Below are positions 1 through 6,421 of a stretch of DNA of 12,294 bases, one piece after another. Below the pieces are notes generated by a model. The model had not been told where the DNA came from and made no database searches. It saw only the letters and a program-made list of their open reading frames with translations. Position 1 is the first letter of the stretch. Every line of letters begins with the position of its first letter. The DNA is from SAR324 cluster bacterium. GTDB taxonomy: Bacteria > Bdellovibrionota > UBA2361 > JAAZON01. The translations under genes were made by a program, and so were the position numbers. The stretch covers positions 1 through 12,294 of the forward strand of contig JAAZON010000235.1 of NCBI GenBank assembly GCA_012797725.1. Reading direction: 5' to 3'.

Positions 1-272
1 TCATCCTGGTTAAAAGCTTGAATTGCCTCTTCAAGATGCGCTTCACTAGCATCATTTGGAAGTCTTTTATCAAAACTAACAAAACCAGCTTTTGCGGCTG
101 CCTTCTCTTTATTAGCAACATATGTTTTAGATGCTGGGTTATCACCAACTAGAATAACCCCGAGCCCTGGGCAACGCCCTATCTTAGGCTCCAGCGCCCT
201 TGTTTTTTGAGACAAGTTTTCAACTATCAACTGCGAAAGCGCTTTACCATCAAGAATCCTAGTATCATTCAT
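1..272 (-). CDS. folD: Bifunctional methylenetetrahydrofolate dehydrogenase/cyclohydrolase FolD, N-terminal part (runs off left edge)
   Basis: FolD interconverts 5,10-methylene-, 5,10-methenyl- and 10-formyl-tetrahydrofolate in the cytoplasm, feeding purine and formyl-methionine synthesis. About 90 residues are visible, read leftward. They open MNDTRILDGKALS and carry the family block PGLGVILVGDNPASKTYV followed by NKEKAAAKAGF. Tyr51 and Lys55 match the catalytic Tyr and Lys of the E. coli enzyme (Y50/K54). The remaining two thirds, including the NADP-binding domain, lie outside the window. Two in-frame ATGs are available, at 278 and 272. A GGGAG motif lies only 2 nt before the first but 8 nt before the second, so I place the start at 272. 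A possible -10 (TATACT, minus strand, 351-356) lies upstream without a convincing -35. The family assignment is secure; the promoter is a guess. Confidence 0.95.
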   Translation of the reverse strand, partial: MNDTRILDGKALSQLIVENLSQKTRALEPKIGRCPGLGVILVGDNPASKTYVANKEKAAAKAGFVSFDKRLPNDASEAHLEEAIQAFNQD

Positions 273-506
273 GACCATATCTCCCACACCAAATCTGCAC
301 CTGAAAAGGATCAAGGTCAATGCCAGTGCCTTTTCTCAAGGCCTTTTGGAAGTATAGAAAGTGATACGGTCTAGTCTCAGAATTAGTGAAATCACACTCA
401 AAAATGCATGCTGCGGAATCAGTAAGGCAAAAAAGCAGATTCCACCAAAAGCTGACAGTAGTTAGACTATCTTCCTAAATTACATGTGTCCCTAAGTTCA
501 ATAACA

Positions 507-519
507 AAGTGTAACACTT
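507..519. promoter_or_regulatory. Operator-like dyad AAGTGT-A-ACACTT
   Basis: This is a perfect 6-bp inverted repeat around one central base. A degenerate relative, GGGTGTTGCACTT, lies at 596-608 and matches it at 10 of 13 positions in reverse-complement orientation. Two related short dyads in a divergent upstream region could bind a dimeric regulator, but no regulator gene is adjacent and short dyads arise by chance. Confidence 0.25.
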
Positions 520-547
520 AAACTAAAGATCCCTAAATAATGACATT

Positions 548-596
548 CTTTTCGAAAAGCACCCCTCTACTCAATAGTTGAGGGCTTTTGGAAAAG
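548..596. repeat. Long imperfect inverted repeat / hairpin in divergent intergenic region
   Basis: The left arm (CTTTTCGAAAAG at 548-559, three bulged bases, CCCTC at 563-567) pairs with the right arm (GAGGG at 580-584, CTTTTGGAAAAG at 585-596). That gives 17 pairs including one mismatch, around a 12-base loop. On the plus strand the inner part resembles an intrinsic terminator (GAGGGCTTTT). A terminator is not expected between two divergent genes, so it may be a leader structure, a protein-binding site or a remnant of a former gene end. Confidence 0.45.
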
Positions 597-822
597 GGTG
601 TTGCACTTCAAATGAACAATCCCTTGAAATAACAACAAATACGCATTGCCGCTTAGACTTGAAATCCAGGGTTGCATTGTAAGGCATATTCTTGGCCAAG
701 CTGGAGCTTAAATCTTCCATATATTCAAACGGATTGGAGGGCTAAGCTTCGTCTCGGCCGAGAAAGTCTTTCTCAATGCAGCAGGGAATGCAGCCTCTCG
801 TCTCCATATCTTAGCCCCTTTT

Positions 823-1560
823 TTGAATAATGACTCAAATTCACTTATAATTTCATTTATGCCAATTCAAAGGGACGATGATAATCTACAACTACCAGAT
901 TCAAGTGATGATAGGATAAGGTTACCCCTTACTCCTTCCGGGATTTCTCGCATCCACTGGGTACATGAGATAAAGGACGTCTTTCGATTTAGAATAGGAT
1001 ACGAGCTCCAGGTTTTATTATTTGAACACAAACATTCAACATCCGGCGATCTACCCGCTTTGGGAAGGAGCTTGTTAAGCGACAAACCTTACGAGTTGCT
1101 CTGCCAAGAACTGGTGTCCTGTGTGGGAAGAATAGTCCAATCTGAGTCTGAGTCTGTTGCTCAAGTCAGGAGTGAATCCAGTGAACATCGGCTCCCCCCA
1201 TGGTTCACAGGAGACTGGGTTGAAATTTCGGCAAAGATAAAAAGGCATGGAGAACGACAACTTTTTGATGTTCTTAGCGGCCACATCAAAGAAATGAGAA
1301 ACTTCGCAAAAGCACATCCTTCAGAGAGCAATATTCTTCAGAACATCTTACATAGTGGAAAGGACAGGGTGGCCCCATTAATTAAGAAATTTATTGACCT
1401 GAGTATGGTTGGAAGCTTTCCCATAAATGAGAATACAACGAATCTATTCAGAGGAATGATTGAGGATCAAATTCAGACTTTATATGAGCCTCTTTTTGCA
1501 ATTAGTGAGAACTGGGAGCGAATTTTCAGTCAGTATAATTTTGGTTTTAAGAGAGAATAG
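823..1560 (+). CDS. Unrecognised hypothetical protein, start uncertain
   Basis: I do not recognise this protein. From a TTG at 823 it encodes 245 residues, mostly polar and soluble, with no signal peptide, membrane segment or familiar motif. Tryptophan- and charge-rich stretches (for example LPPWFTGDWVEISAKIKRHGE near residues 123-142) and a composed C-terminal segment (GMIEDQIQTLYEPLFAISENWE) argue for real coding. The start is a problem: neither the TTG at 823 nor the ATG at 862 has a Shine-Dalgarno sequence. The frame is open and protein-like back to 712 (reading FVSAEKVFLNAAGNAASRL), with a good GGAGG at 736-740 but no ATG, GTG or TTG after it before 823. It may use a non-standard start, or be the 3' part of a gene damaged upstream. 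It converges on the leftward gene at 1668. Confidence 0.5.
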   Translation: MNNDSNSLIISFMPIQRDDDNLQLPDSSDDRIRLPLTPSGISRIHWVHEIKDVFRFRIGYELQVLLFEHKHSTSGDLPALGRSLLSDKPYELLCQELVSCVGRIVQSESESVAQVRSESSEHRLPPWFTGDWVEISAKIKRHGERQLFDVLSGHIKEMRNFAKAHPSESNILQNILHSGKDRVAPLIKKFIDLSMVGSFPINENTTNLFRGMIEDQIQTLYEPLFAISENWERIFSQYNFGFKRE

Positions 1561-1667
1561 CCTCTCCTAGGAATCTCTGTCCTGCAAAAGCGGCCTAAAA
1601 GAGAGAAGTATGGCCAACCTATTGGCGCTAAATCTTCATTTTTTGCGGAATATGCTCCCCCCGGCTT

Positions 1668-2225
1668 CTACTTTTTTAAACCTAGAAGCCCTTCCTTTAG
1701 CTCTTGATCCGGTGGATTTGGGCCTAACCATATTCGAAGAAGTGCCGTGCCAAAACTATCTTGATTAATTTCCTTCGAGAAGCCTTTACTACTCTCAAGC
1801 TTTACCGATGTCTCACTCATGCTCAATATCAGGCGCTCTCCCTCTTTTACATCCCCTATCCCTTCTAGCAGTTTTTTCAAAGGAAGTTCCCATTTCTCTC
1901 CCCTGTCATTGTTCGCTTTAATTCCATCAAGCCAGGTGCTTATAATCTTTTCTTCTGCGACCTCACGAAGAAAAAGCATTTGAATTTGCTTTGGGTCTAT
2001 CGTTTCCAGAATTTCATCTGCATTGCTTGATTTCTGCTTAAGGTAGAGTCCTGCTGAATACACTTTTAGTCGAAGGAGAGTCGCTCTACGAATACCTGTT
2101 CCGTTTAAGAGAAGCTCATCTCCTCTCTGCTTAATTGACTGTGGAAAATCAACTACAGAATCAGCACGAACAATTGTAATAAAGAAGCCTAAAGTAATAA
2201 AAACAGCCGACACTATTTTTCTCAT
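1668..2225 (-). CDS. Secreted chalcone-isomerase-like domain protein
   Basis: This 185-residue protein has an N-terminal signal peptide (basic MRK, hydrophobic core, likely cut after VRA at residue 21), so it should be periplasmic. The rest fits the bacterial chalcone-isomerase-like family (Chalcone_3 type): LNGTGIRRATLLRLKVYSAGLYL at about 40-62 with a Lys-Val-Tyr-x-Ala-Gly-Leu-Tyr core, DPKQIQMLFLREV at 77-89, a Trp-Leu-Asp-Gly helix, and a C-terminal DSFGTALLRIWLGPNPP block. Plant relatives isomerise chalcones; bacterial secreted members have no established reaction, so no enzymatic role is assigned. AAGGAG lies 5 nt before the ATG. The gene starts 54 nt after hcp on the same strand and probably shares its transcript, though the functional link is only inferred. 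Confidence 0.85.
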   Translation of the reverse strand: MRKIVSAVFITLGFFITIVRADSVVDFPQSIKQRGDELLLNGTGIRRATLLRLKVYSAGLYLKQKSSNADEILETIDPKQIQMLFLREVAEEKIISTWLDGIKANNDRGEKWELPLKKLLEGIGDVKEGERLILSMSETSVKLESSKGFSKEINQDSFGTALLRIWLGPNPPDQELKEGLLGLKK

Positions 2226-2279
2226 GACTACTCCTTGAACTATTCAACCCCCCATCCCTCTACTTGACCCCAAAGGCTC

Positions 2280-3935
2280 CTAGTGACCCGCCAATGCTTC
2301 ATTCAGATCCTTCTCGACTTCGCCAATTGCTTTCAGCCCAAACTTCTCTGAAAGCACGGAAAGAACTTCTGGAGACACAAAAGCCGGGAGGCTCGGTCCA
2401 AGCCGCATATTTTTCACTCCAAGATGCAGCAGAGTTAAAAGAATACAGACTGCCTTTTGCTCGTACCATGAGAGCACCAAAGAGAGAGGAAGATCGTTTA
2501 TCCCACAATTGAAAGCTTCAGCAAGTGCTCCTGCAATTTTTATTGCCGAGTAAGCGTCATTACATTGGCCGCAATCCAACAGCCTTGGGATCCCACCAAT
2601 GTCACCAAAATTAAATTTATTGAAGCGGTATTTTCCACACGCCAGTGTAAGAATAACACAGTCTTCAGGCACTGCCTGCGCAAAGTCTGTATAATAATCT
2701 CGGCCTGGTTTTGCACCATCGCAACCGCCTATCAAGAAGAAATGCTTTATCTTCCCGCTCTTAACAGCTTCTATAACTTTATCGGCTACACCAAGCACCG
2801 CATCGTGGCCAAATCCAACCAAAATAGTCTTCTCCGCCTCATCTGACTCAAAGCCCTTCTCTTCAAGCGCCGCATTAATAACGGGACTAAAGTCGTCATC
2901 GCTTATGTGAGCCACATCTGGCCAGGCAACGAGACCACTTGTGAATATTCGCTTCTGATAGCTTTCCTTTGGTTTCTGTATGCAATTTGTGGTCATAAGA
3001 ATGGCACCGGGGAAATCATCAAACTCATTTCTTTGATCTTGCCAGGCGCCACCATAGTTCCCAACTAGATGCTTATATTTCTTCAAACCTGGGTATCCAT
3101 GCGCAGGAAGCATTTCGCCATGTGTATAGATATTGATACCCTTTCCTTCAGTTTGCTTTAGAAGATTCTCAAGATCTCTAAGATCATGCCCAGATACTAA
3201 AATAGCCTTGCCTTTTACTGGGCTTATTAAAACCTTAGTAGGTACTGGACTCCCAAAGGTCTCATTATGAGCTGCATCTAACATCTCCATGACTTGAAGA
3301 TTAACTTCGCCACACTTTAGATTCATGGTAAGAAGCTCATCGACTGTCGGACTTTCCTGAGTTAAAAAATCCATTGCCTCATGGAAAAACGCATAGACCG
3401 TATCTTTCTCTTTTCCCAGCTTATAAGCATGATCTGCATAGGCTGCTGTTCCCTTGAGGCCATAACAAAGAAGTTCTTGGAGACCCGCAACGGTTGCACC
3501 AAATTTTGCGATGCGAGTTTCCAGAGAAACTCTCTCACCCTGCTTTATGAGGCCTTGTAGATCTCCTGCGGCCTGCCATTCTGCAGCTCCATTTATGATT
3601 TCGGCTTCAATACCTTTAGCCTTGCATGCCCCAAGGTAGCTATCCTTAATTCGATCTCTAACCGATACTCCCTTCTTAATAAACTCAACAATACTTTTCG
3701 GATCAAAGTTGACATTGGTTACGGTCGTAAACAGAGCTTCCATTACAAAGACATCTACTACAGGGTCCTTAACTCCAAGTTTTCTTGCACGATGGGCATA
3801 TTTGCTAATACCCTTGCTCAAATGAACAAGTAAATCTTGAAGAGCAGCTGTATCAGGATCTTTTCCACAGACACCATAGGCAGTACATCCTGTGCTTTTT
3901 GCGGTTTGTTCGCATTGATAACAAAACATTCCCAT
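2280..3935 (-). CDS. hcp: Hybrid cluster protein (Hcp, prismane; hydroxylamine reductase family)
   Basis: Hcp is a cytoplasmic iron-sulfur protein that reduces hydroxylamine in vitro and acts in nitric oxide detoxification and protein S-nitrosylation in vivo. The N-terminus holds CYQCEQTAKSTGCTAYGVC, i.e. C-x2-C-x8-C-x5-C, the spacing of [4Fe-4S] class enzymes from anaerobes rather than the enterobacterial form. All hybrid-cluster ligands are present (numbered from a TTG at 3941): His252, Glu276, Cys320, Cys407, Cys435, Cys460, Glu494 and Lys496, in HGEMLPAH, TTNC, GGCDG, LACGKYRF, DCGQCND and SWYEQKAV. Length (551-553 aa) equals the Desulfovibrio enzyme, so it is full-length class I. I chose ATG 3935 because GGGAG lies 7 nt upstream; TTG 3941 or ATG 3929 are alternatives. 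No hcr reductase gene is adjacent, so its electron donor is not visible. A CRP/FNR-type dyad lies upstream. Confidence 0.97.
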   Translation of the reverse strand: MGMFCYQCEQTAKSTGCTAYGVCGKDPDTAALQDLLVHLSKGISKYAHRARKLGVKDPVVDVFVMEALFTTVTNVNFDPKSIVEFIKKGVSVRDRIKDSYLGACKAKGIEAEIINGAAEWQAAGDLQGLIKQGERVSLETRIAKFGATVAGLQELLCYGLKGTAAYADHAYKLGKEKDTVYAFFHEAMDFLTQESPTVDELLTMNLKCGEVNLQVMEMLDAAHNETFGSPVPTKVLISPVKGKAILVSGHDLRDLENLLKQTEGKGINIYTHGEMLPAHGYPGLKKYKHLVGNYGGAWQDQRNEFDDFPGAILMTTNCIQKPKESYQKRIFTSGLVAWPDVAHISDDDFSPVINAALEEKGFESDEAEKTILVGFGHDAVLGVADKVIEAVKSGKIKHFFLIGGCDGAKPGRDYYTDFAQAVPEDCVILTLACGKYRFNKFNFGDIGGIPRLLDCGQCNDAYSAIKIAGALAEAFNCGINDLPLSLVLSWYEQKAVCILLTLLHLGVKNMRLGPSLPAFVSPEVLSVLSEKFGLKAIGEVEKDLNEALAGH

Positions 3936-3958
3936 TTCCAATCTCCCATTTTTCGCTT

Positions 3959-4050
3959 ATCAGGCAAATTCGTCCTACGCGCTTATCCTATATCCAGTTC
4001 CAACTCCGGGGATTCTCGCATCCTTCTTGTGAAACCACAATTTGCCTGAT
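3959..4050. repeat. Perfect 12-bp inverted repeat in the hcp control region
   Basis: ATCAGGCAAATT at 3959-3970 is the exact reverse complement of AATTTGCCTGAT at 4039-4050, with arm centres 80 bp apart. Both arms lie in the gap between minE and hcp. The proximal arm ends about 23 nt before the hcp ATG. They could be two operators for a looping regulator, or the stem of a leader structure if transcription starts upstream of 4050. Confidence 0.5.
4027..4040. promoter_or_regulatory. CRP/FNR-superfamily-type site upstream of hcp (TTGTG-N4-CACAA)
   Basis: A perfect dyad of two 5-bp half-sites separated by AAAC has the geometry of FNR/Dnr/HcpR-type sites (5-4-5). It is centred about 98 nt before the hcp start. 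hcp genes in many bacteria are controlled by CRP/FNR-family regulators responding to nitric oxide or oxygen limitation, which fits. Weak minus-strand -10 candidates (GATATA at 3989-3994 or TAGGAT at 3985-3990) lack a good -35, as expected of an activated promoter. The site sits directly beside the distal arm of the 12-bp inverted repeat. Confidence 0.45.
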
Positions 4051-4110
4051 TTCCTCCCGTGACTTTCAGGGAAATAGTTTTTGGATTGTTATTTAATGGA
4101 TCTCGCCTTG

Positions 4111-4440
4111 TTAGTTCGGTGTCTCAGAGTTTATCGCTGCCTTCTGACTCATTTCGGAGCCAACCATACCATGAATCGCCTCTTCGCGACGAACCACGAT
4201 TGGAGAATTGATTATTAGTGTAGTAACCCCCGTGTCTCTCTTATAGGCAATATCAAAACCGCTTTCATCTATGACAAAATACTTTTGAATTACATCAACC
4301 ATGTCTTTCCGAAAGCCCGCGAGTCGCTCTGCTGAAAGCCCTGTGCGATCTTGAACAAGTACAAAATGCAGCCGGCTTTTTGCTGATTCCTTACTAATGC
4401 CATTTGATTTGAATATCTTTTCTTTAAGAGCCCTAAACAC
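4111..4440 (-). CDS. minE: Cell division topological specificity factor MinE
   Basis: MinE stimulates the MinD ATPase and drives the pole-to-pole oscillation that keeps MinC away from midcell. The 109-residue protein has the MinD-contact region SAKSRLHFVLVQDR (about 19-32), then the dimerisation domain with KDMVDVIQKYFVIDES and VTTLIINSPI. The short N-terminal stretch FRALKEKIF resembles the membrane-targeting sequence. It is about 20 residues longer than E. coli MinE, the extra being a polar C-terminal tail (VRREEAIHGMVGSEMSQ onward). The start is GTG at 4440, with GAGGTG upstream at suitable spacing. It lies 83 nt after minD; the gap holds a small hairpin (CAGAAA 4487-4492 with TTTCTG 4498-4503). 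Confidence 0.96.
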   Translation of the reverse strand: MFRALKEKIFKSNGISKESAKSRLHFVLVQDRTGLSAERLAGFRKDMVDVIQKYFVIDESGFDIAYKRDTGVTTLIINSPIVVRREEAIHGMVGSEMSQKAAINSETPN

Positions 4441-4523
4441 AGCAGCACCTCATTATCAATAATTTTCCTTTACTCTTTCGTTCTAACAGAAAAACAATTT
4501 CTGCGAACTACTATTTTTTTTAT

Positions 4524-5351
4524 CTACACGCTTAAGCCAAGCCTTCTTCCCATGCGGGCCCACAACGAAATTCCATTTAATTCAGGCAAATCAAGCTTTT
4601 CCCCCATCAGACGAGAGGCAATTCTCATAAAAGCCTGACCAGCTCGCGATTTTGGATTGTGAACTACTGGCTCACCATAGTTGGCGGCAACGATAATATT
4701 CTCATCCCGCTCAACTACGCCAATTAACTCAATGCCCAGAATCTCTTGAACATCCTTGATTGAGAGCATGTCACCTCGTCTAACCATCTCCTGATCTATG
4801 CGATTCAAAAGCAATCTCGGCTCAATCCCGCGGGATGTGAGCAAGCCTATGACCCGGTCGGCGTCACGAATGGCTGCAACCTCCGGAGTCGTGACTATTA
4901 TTGCCGAATCAGCACCAGCACATGCATTGCGAAAGCCTTGCTCAATCCCCGCGGGAGAGTCTACTAAAATAAAATGAAATTCACGACGATATTGATCCAG
5001 GGCTTTCTTTATTTCCTCTTCTGAGATGACATCTTTATCATCAGTCTGAGAAGCGGGAAGCAAATAAAGGTTATTGGATTTTTTGGATTTGATTATAGCT
5101 TGATTAGGCTTGCAGGTTTCTTTCGCAACATCAACAAGATTGAAAACAATCCTGTTCTCAAGTCCAAGAATAACATCAAGATTTCTTAAACCAATATCTG
5201 CATCAACCACAAGTGTACGCTGACCCTTAAGTGCGAGCGCCGCTCCCAGGCTGGCTGTAGCTGTCGTTTTTCCCACACCACCCTTTCCGGAGCTTATAAC
5301 AATAATTTCTCCCAGTTTTTTCTTCCCTGGCACCCCGTTCGTCAAAGTCAT
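4524..5351 (-). CDS. minD: Septum site-determining ATPase MinD
   Basis: MinD is a ParA/MinD-family ATPase that dimerises on the inner membrane when ATP-bound and recruits MinC or MinE. Visible features are the deviant Walker A motif SGKGGVGKTT (21-30, signature Lys23 and Lys28), VDADIGLRNLD with its Asp residues (49-59), Walker B FILVDSPAGIE (Asp131), and a C-terminal amphipathic helix ending LWARMGRRLGLSV that serves as the membrane-targeting sequence. I chose ATG 5351 (275 aa), which has GAGGGG immediately upstream. A TTG at 5372 would add seven residues (MCDCEGT) but would put the Shine-Dalgarno inside the gene. It is second in a minC-minD-minE operon, with a terminator-like structure in the gap after minC. 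Confidence 0.97.
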   Translation of the reverse strand: MTLTNGVPGKKKLGEIIVISSGKGGVGKTTATASLGAALALKGQRTLVVDADIGLRNLDVILGLENRIVFNLVDVAKETCKPNQAIIKSKKSNNLYLLPASQTDDKDVISEEEIKKALDQYRREFHFILVDSPAGIEQGFRNACAGADSAIIVTTPEVAAIRDADRVIGLLTSRGIEPRLLLNRIDQEMVRRGDMLSIKDVQEILGIELIGVVERDENIIVAANYGEPVVHNPKSRAGQAFMRIASRLMGEKLDLPELNGISLWARMGRRLGLSV

Positions 5352-5370
5352 AGTCCCCTCACAATCACAC

Positions 5371-5415
5371 AAAAAGCCGCCGTTCTTAAATCACAATCTA
5401 AAAACTGCGGTTTTT
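5371..5415 (-). terminator. Terminator/attenuator-like structure between minC and minD
   Basis: Read leftward, AAAAACCGC (5415-5407) can pair with GCGGCTTTTT (5380-5371) with one bulged base, and the second arm ends in a T run about 20 nt before the minD ATG. The same first arm can instead form a local hairpin AAAAAC-CGCA-GTTTTT (5415-5400). These alternatives are mutually exclusive, as in attenuators. This could lower minD/minE transcription relative to minC or protect the 3' end of minC. AT-rich sequence makes some of this pairing easy by chance. Confidence 0.4.
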
Positions 5416-5432
5416 CCATCCAAAAAAAATCA

Positions 5433-6281
5433 TCAGTCTCGTCTTCTGCTTAAAAAGTTTCTAGCAGAATATGCCTCAACAATTATTATATCTTTATCCA
5501 CTCTTGCAATTTCAGGCCCTTTCTCTCGCACATCTCCAGATCCACGAGAAATAACAGATCCAATTCTAAGCTGCGTAGGCTGTAAATTCAGCGCAAATAT
5601 CATTCGTCCGCCTCCGGTCTCATCGTAAGCTCCAGCATGGGCAACACCTCGAAGTGTCCCAAGTACCACAATATCCCCACCAGCTACAAGTTCAGCGCCC
5701 GAATTTACATCACCAAACACAATCAAGGAATGTTCTGTCTCCACACGTTGGCCCGAGCGAAGCATGCTGAAAATCATTCGGGCGTTCGGATCGTCCCAAA
5801 GATTACCATCGACTGCGCCATGCTTTTGAACGCGCTGAGTCACATCGTTAAGCCCCTCAATTCCACCAAATAAACCCATGACTTCGTTCTGAACAGGGAC
5901 ACTCTTTGAGGATAAGGCTTCCGCGAAGTCAGGGTCGAAAGAATCTTCCGGCATAACGCTTTGCTTTTTAACAACAGTCGGTCTCTTCAAAGTTGATGTC
6001 TTAACAGTTATGTTGAAATCGTTCTTGAGAAATTGGCGAATTTCAGTTTCAACATCCTCGCTTGCTTTCTCGCCAACCCATTCTAACGTAACGTCATTTC
6101 CAGCCAAAAAACGCTCACGAGAACTAACAAAGTCCTCCACGGCAAGCTTAAGGCTTTCTGCATCAACACGACCATCAATGCGAATCACGAGGCCTTCTGC
6201 TGTGCCACGCGCGCCAACTATGCCACCTCGGTCAGACGCAGTATTATCTGTACCGGATACGTCACCATCAAATGTATCCAT
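5433..6281 (-). CDS. minC: Septum site-determining protein MinC
   Basis: MinC is the inhibitor of FtsZ assembly that MinD delivers to the membrane. The 282-residue protein has an N-terminal domain (about 27-100: GLVIRIDGRVDAES onward) and a linker of roughly 70 residues rich in acidic and serine residues. The C-terminal beta-helix domain (about 171-245) carries the MinD-binding RSGQ motif at 175-178, then the hallmark runs SLIVFGDVNSGAELVAGGDI and VVLGTLRGVAHAG. It is longer than E. coli MinC (231 aa) because of the linker, an N-terminal polar tail and about 35 residues after the beta-helix ending FLSRRRD. ATG 6281 has no strong Shine-Dalgarno. It is the first gene of the min operon and has its own promoter. 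Confidence 0.96.
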   Translation of the reverse strand: MDTFDGDVSGTDNTASDRGGIVGARGTAEGLVIRIDGRVDAESLKLAVEDFVSSRERFLAGNDVTLEWVGEKASEDVETEIRQFLKNDFNITVKTSTLKRPTVVKKQSVMPEDSFDPDFAEALSSKSVPVQNEVMGLFGGIEGLNDVTQRVQKHGAVDGNLWDDPNARMIFSMLRSGQRVETEHSLIVFGDVNSGAELVAGGDIVVLGTLRGVAHAGAYDETGGGRMIFALNLQPTQLRIGSVISRGSGDVREKGPEIARVDKDIIIVEAYSARNFLSRRRD

Positions 6282-6345
6282 AGCAAAACTAAACTTTCGA
6301 AATAATTATTATTTTTCCTGGGATTGCAGCCGTTACTTTAAGCTA

Positions 6346-6375
6346 CTTATAGCAACAAGCTAAAAGCCAAGTCAA
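6346..6375 (-). promoter_or_regulatory. Sigma70-type promoter of the minCDE operon
   Basis: On the minus strand, TTGACT (6375-6370) and TATAAG (6351-6346) are separated by 18 nt, each matching its consensus at 5 of 6 positions. Transcription would begin near 6339, leaving a leader of about 58 nt before minC. It lies in the only gap between the GT87 gene and minC, in the right orientation, which separates the min operon from the upstream gene. Confidence 0.7.
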
Positions 6376-6421
6376 TAAAAAACAGTCCCATTTTTCTAAG
6401 AAATGCACAAATTTTATCAAA

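Larger units (their letters stand above)
273..711. other. Divergent non-coding region between folD and the rightward ORF
   Basis: No open frame here looks like a gene and no tRNA or other RNA gene is recognisable. Visible elements: a small hairpin in the folD leader (GCCTT at 328-332 with AAGGC at 338-342), a 13-bp dyad at 507-519, and a long imperfect inverted repeat at 548-596. Since folD points left and the next ORF points right, promoters for both would be expected here. Apart from a TATACT hexamer for folD I see no good -35/-10 pair. In the reading frame of the rightward ORF the last stop is TAA at 709-711. Confidence 0.6.

Noticed and set aside
752..763. Perfect 12-bp palindrome TCTCGGCCGAGA
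   Set aside because: A few 12-bp palindromes are expected by chance in 12 kb, and this one lies in a stretch that reads as coding with no promoter around it.
1139..1156. Tandem CTGAGT-like 6-bp repeat within the hypothetical ORF
   Set aside because: Fewer than three full units, in frame and encoding a Ser-Glu run; most likely ordinary low complexity rather than a phase-variable tract.
1551..1566. GAGAG-AATAGC-CTCTC hairpin across the stop of the hypothetical ORF as a convergent terminator
   Set aside because: The stem is only 5 bp and no T run follows on the plus strand, so it is too weak to call.
2264..2512. 82-residue plus-strand ORF opposite the end of hcp
   Set aside because: It lies antisense to the conserved C-terminus of Hcp and has no independent coding evidence.
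5352..5372. Longer MinD starting at TTG 5372 with a Cys-x-Cys N-terminus
   Set aside because: The Shine-Dalgarno GAGGGG would lie inside the gene; ATG 5351 is well placed and MinD proteins need no such extension.
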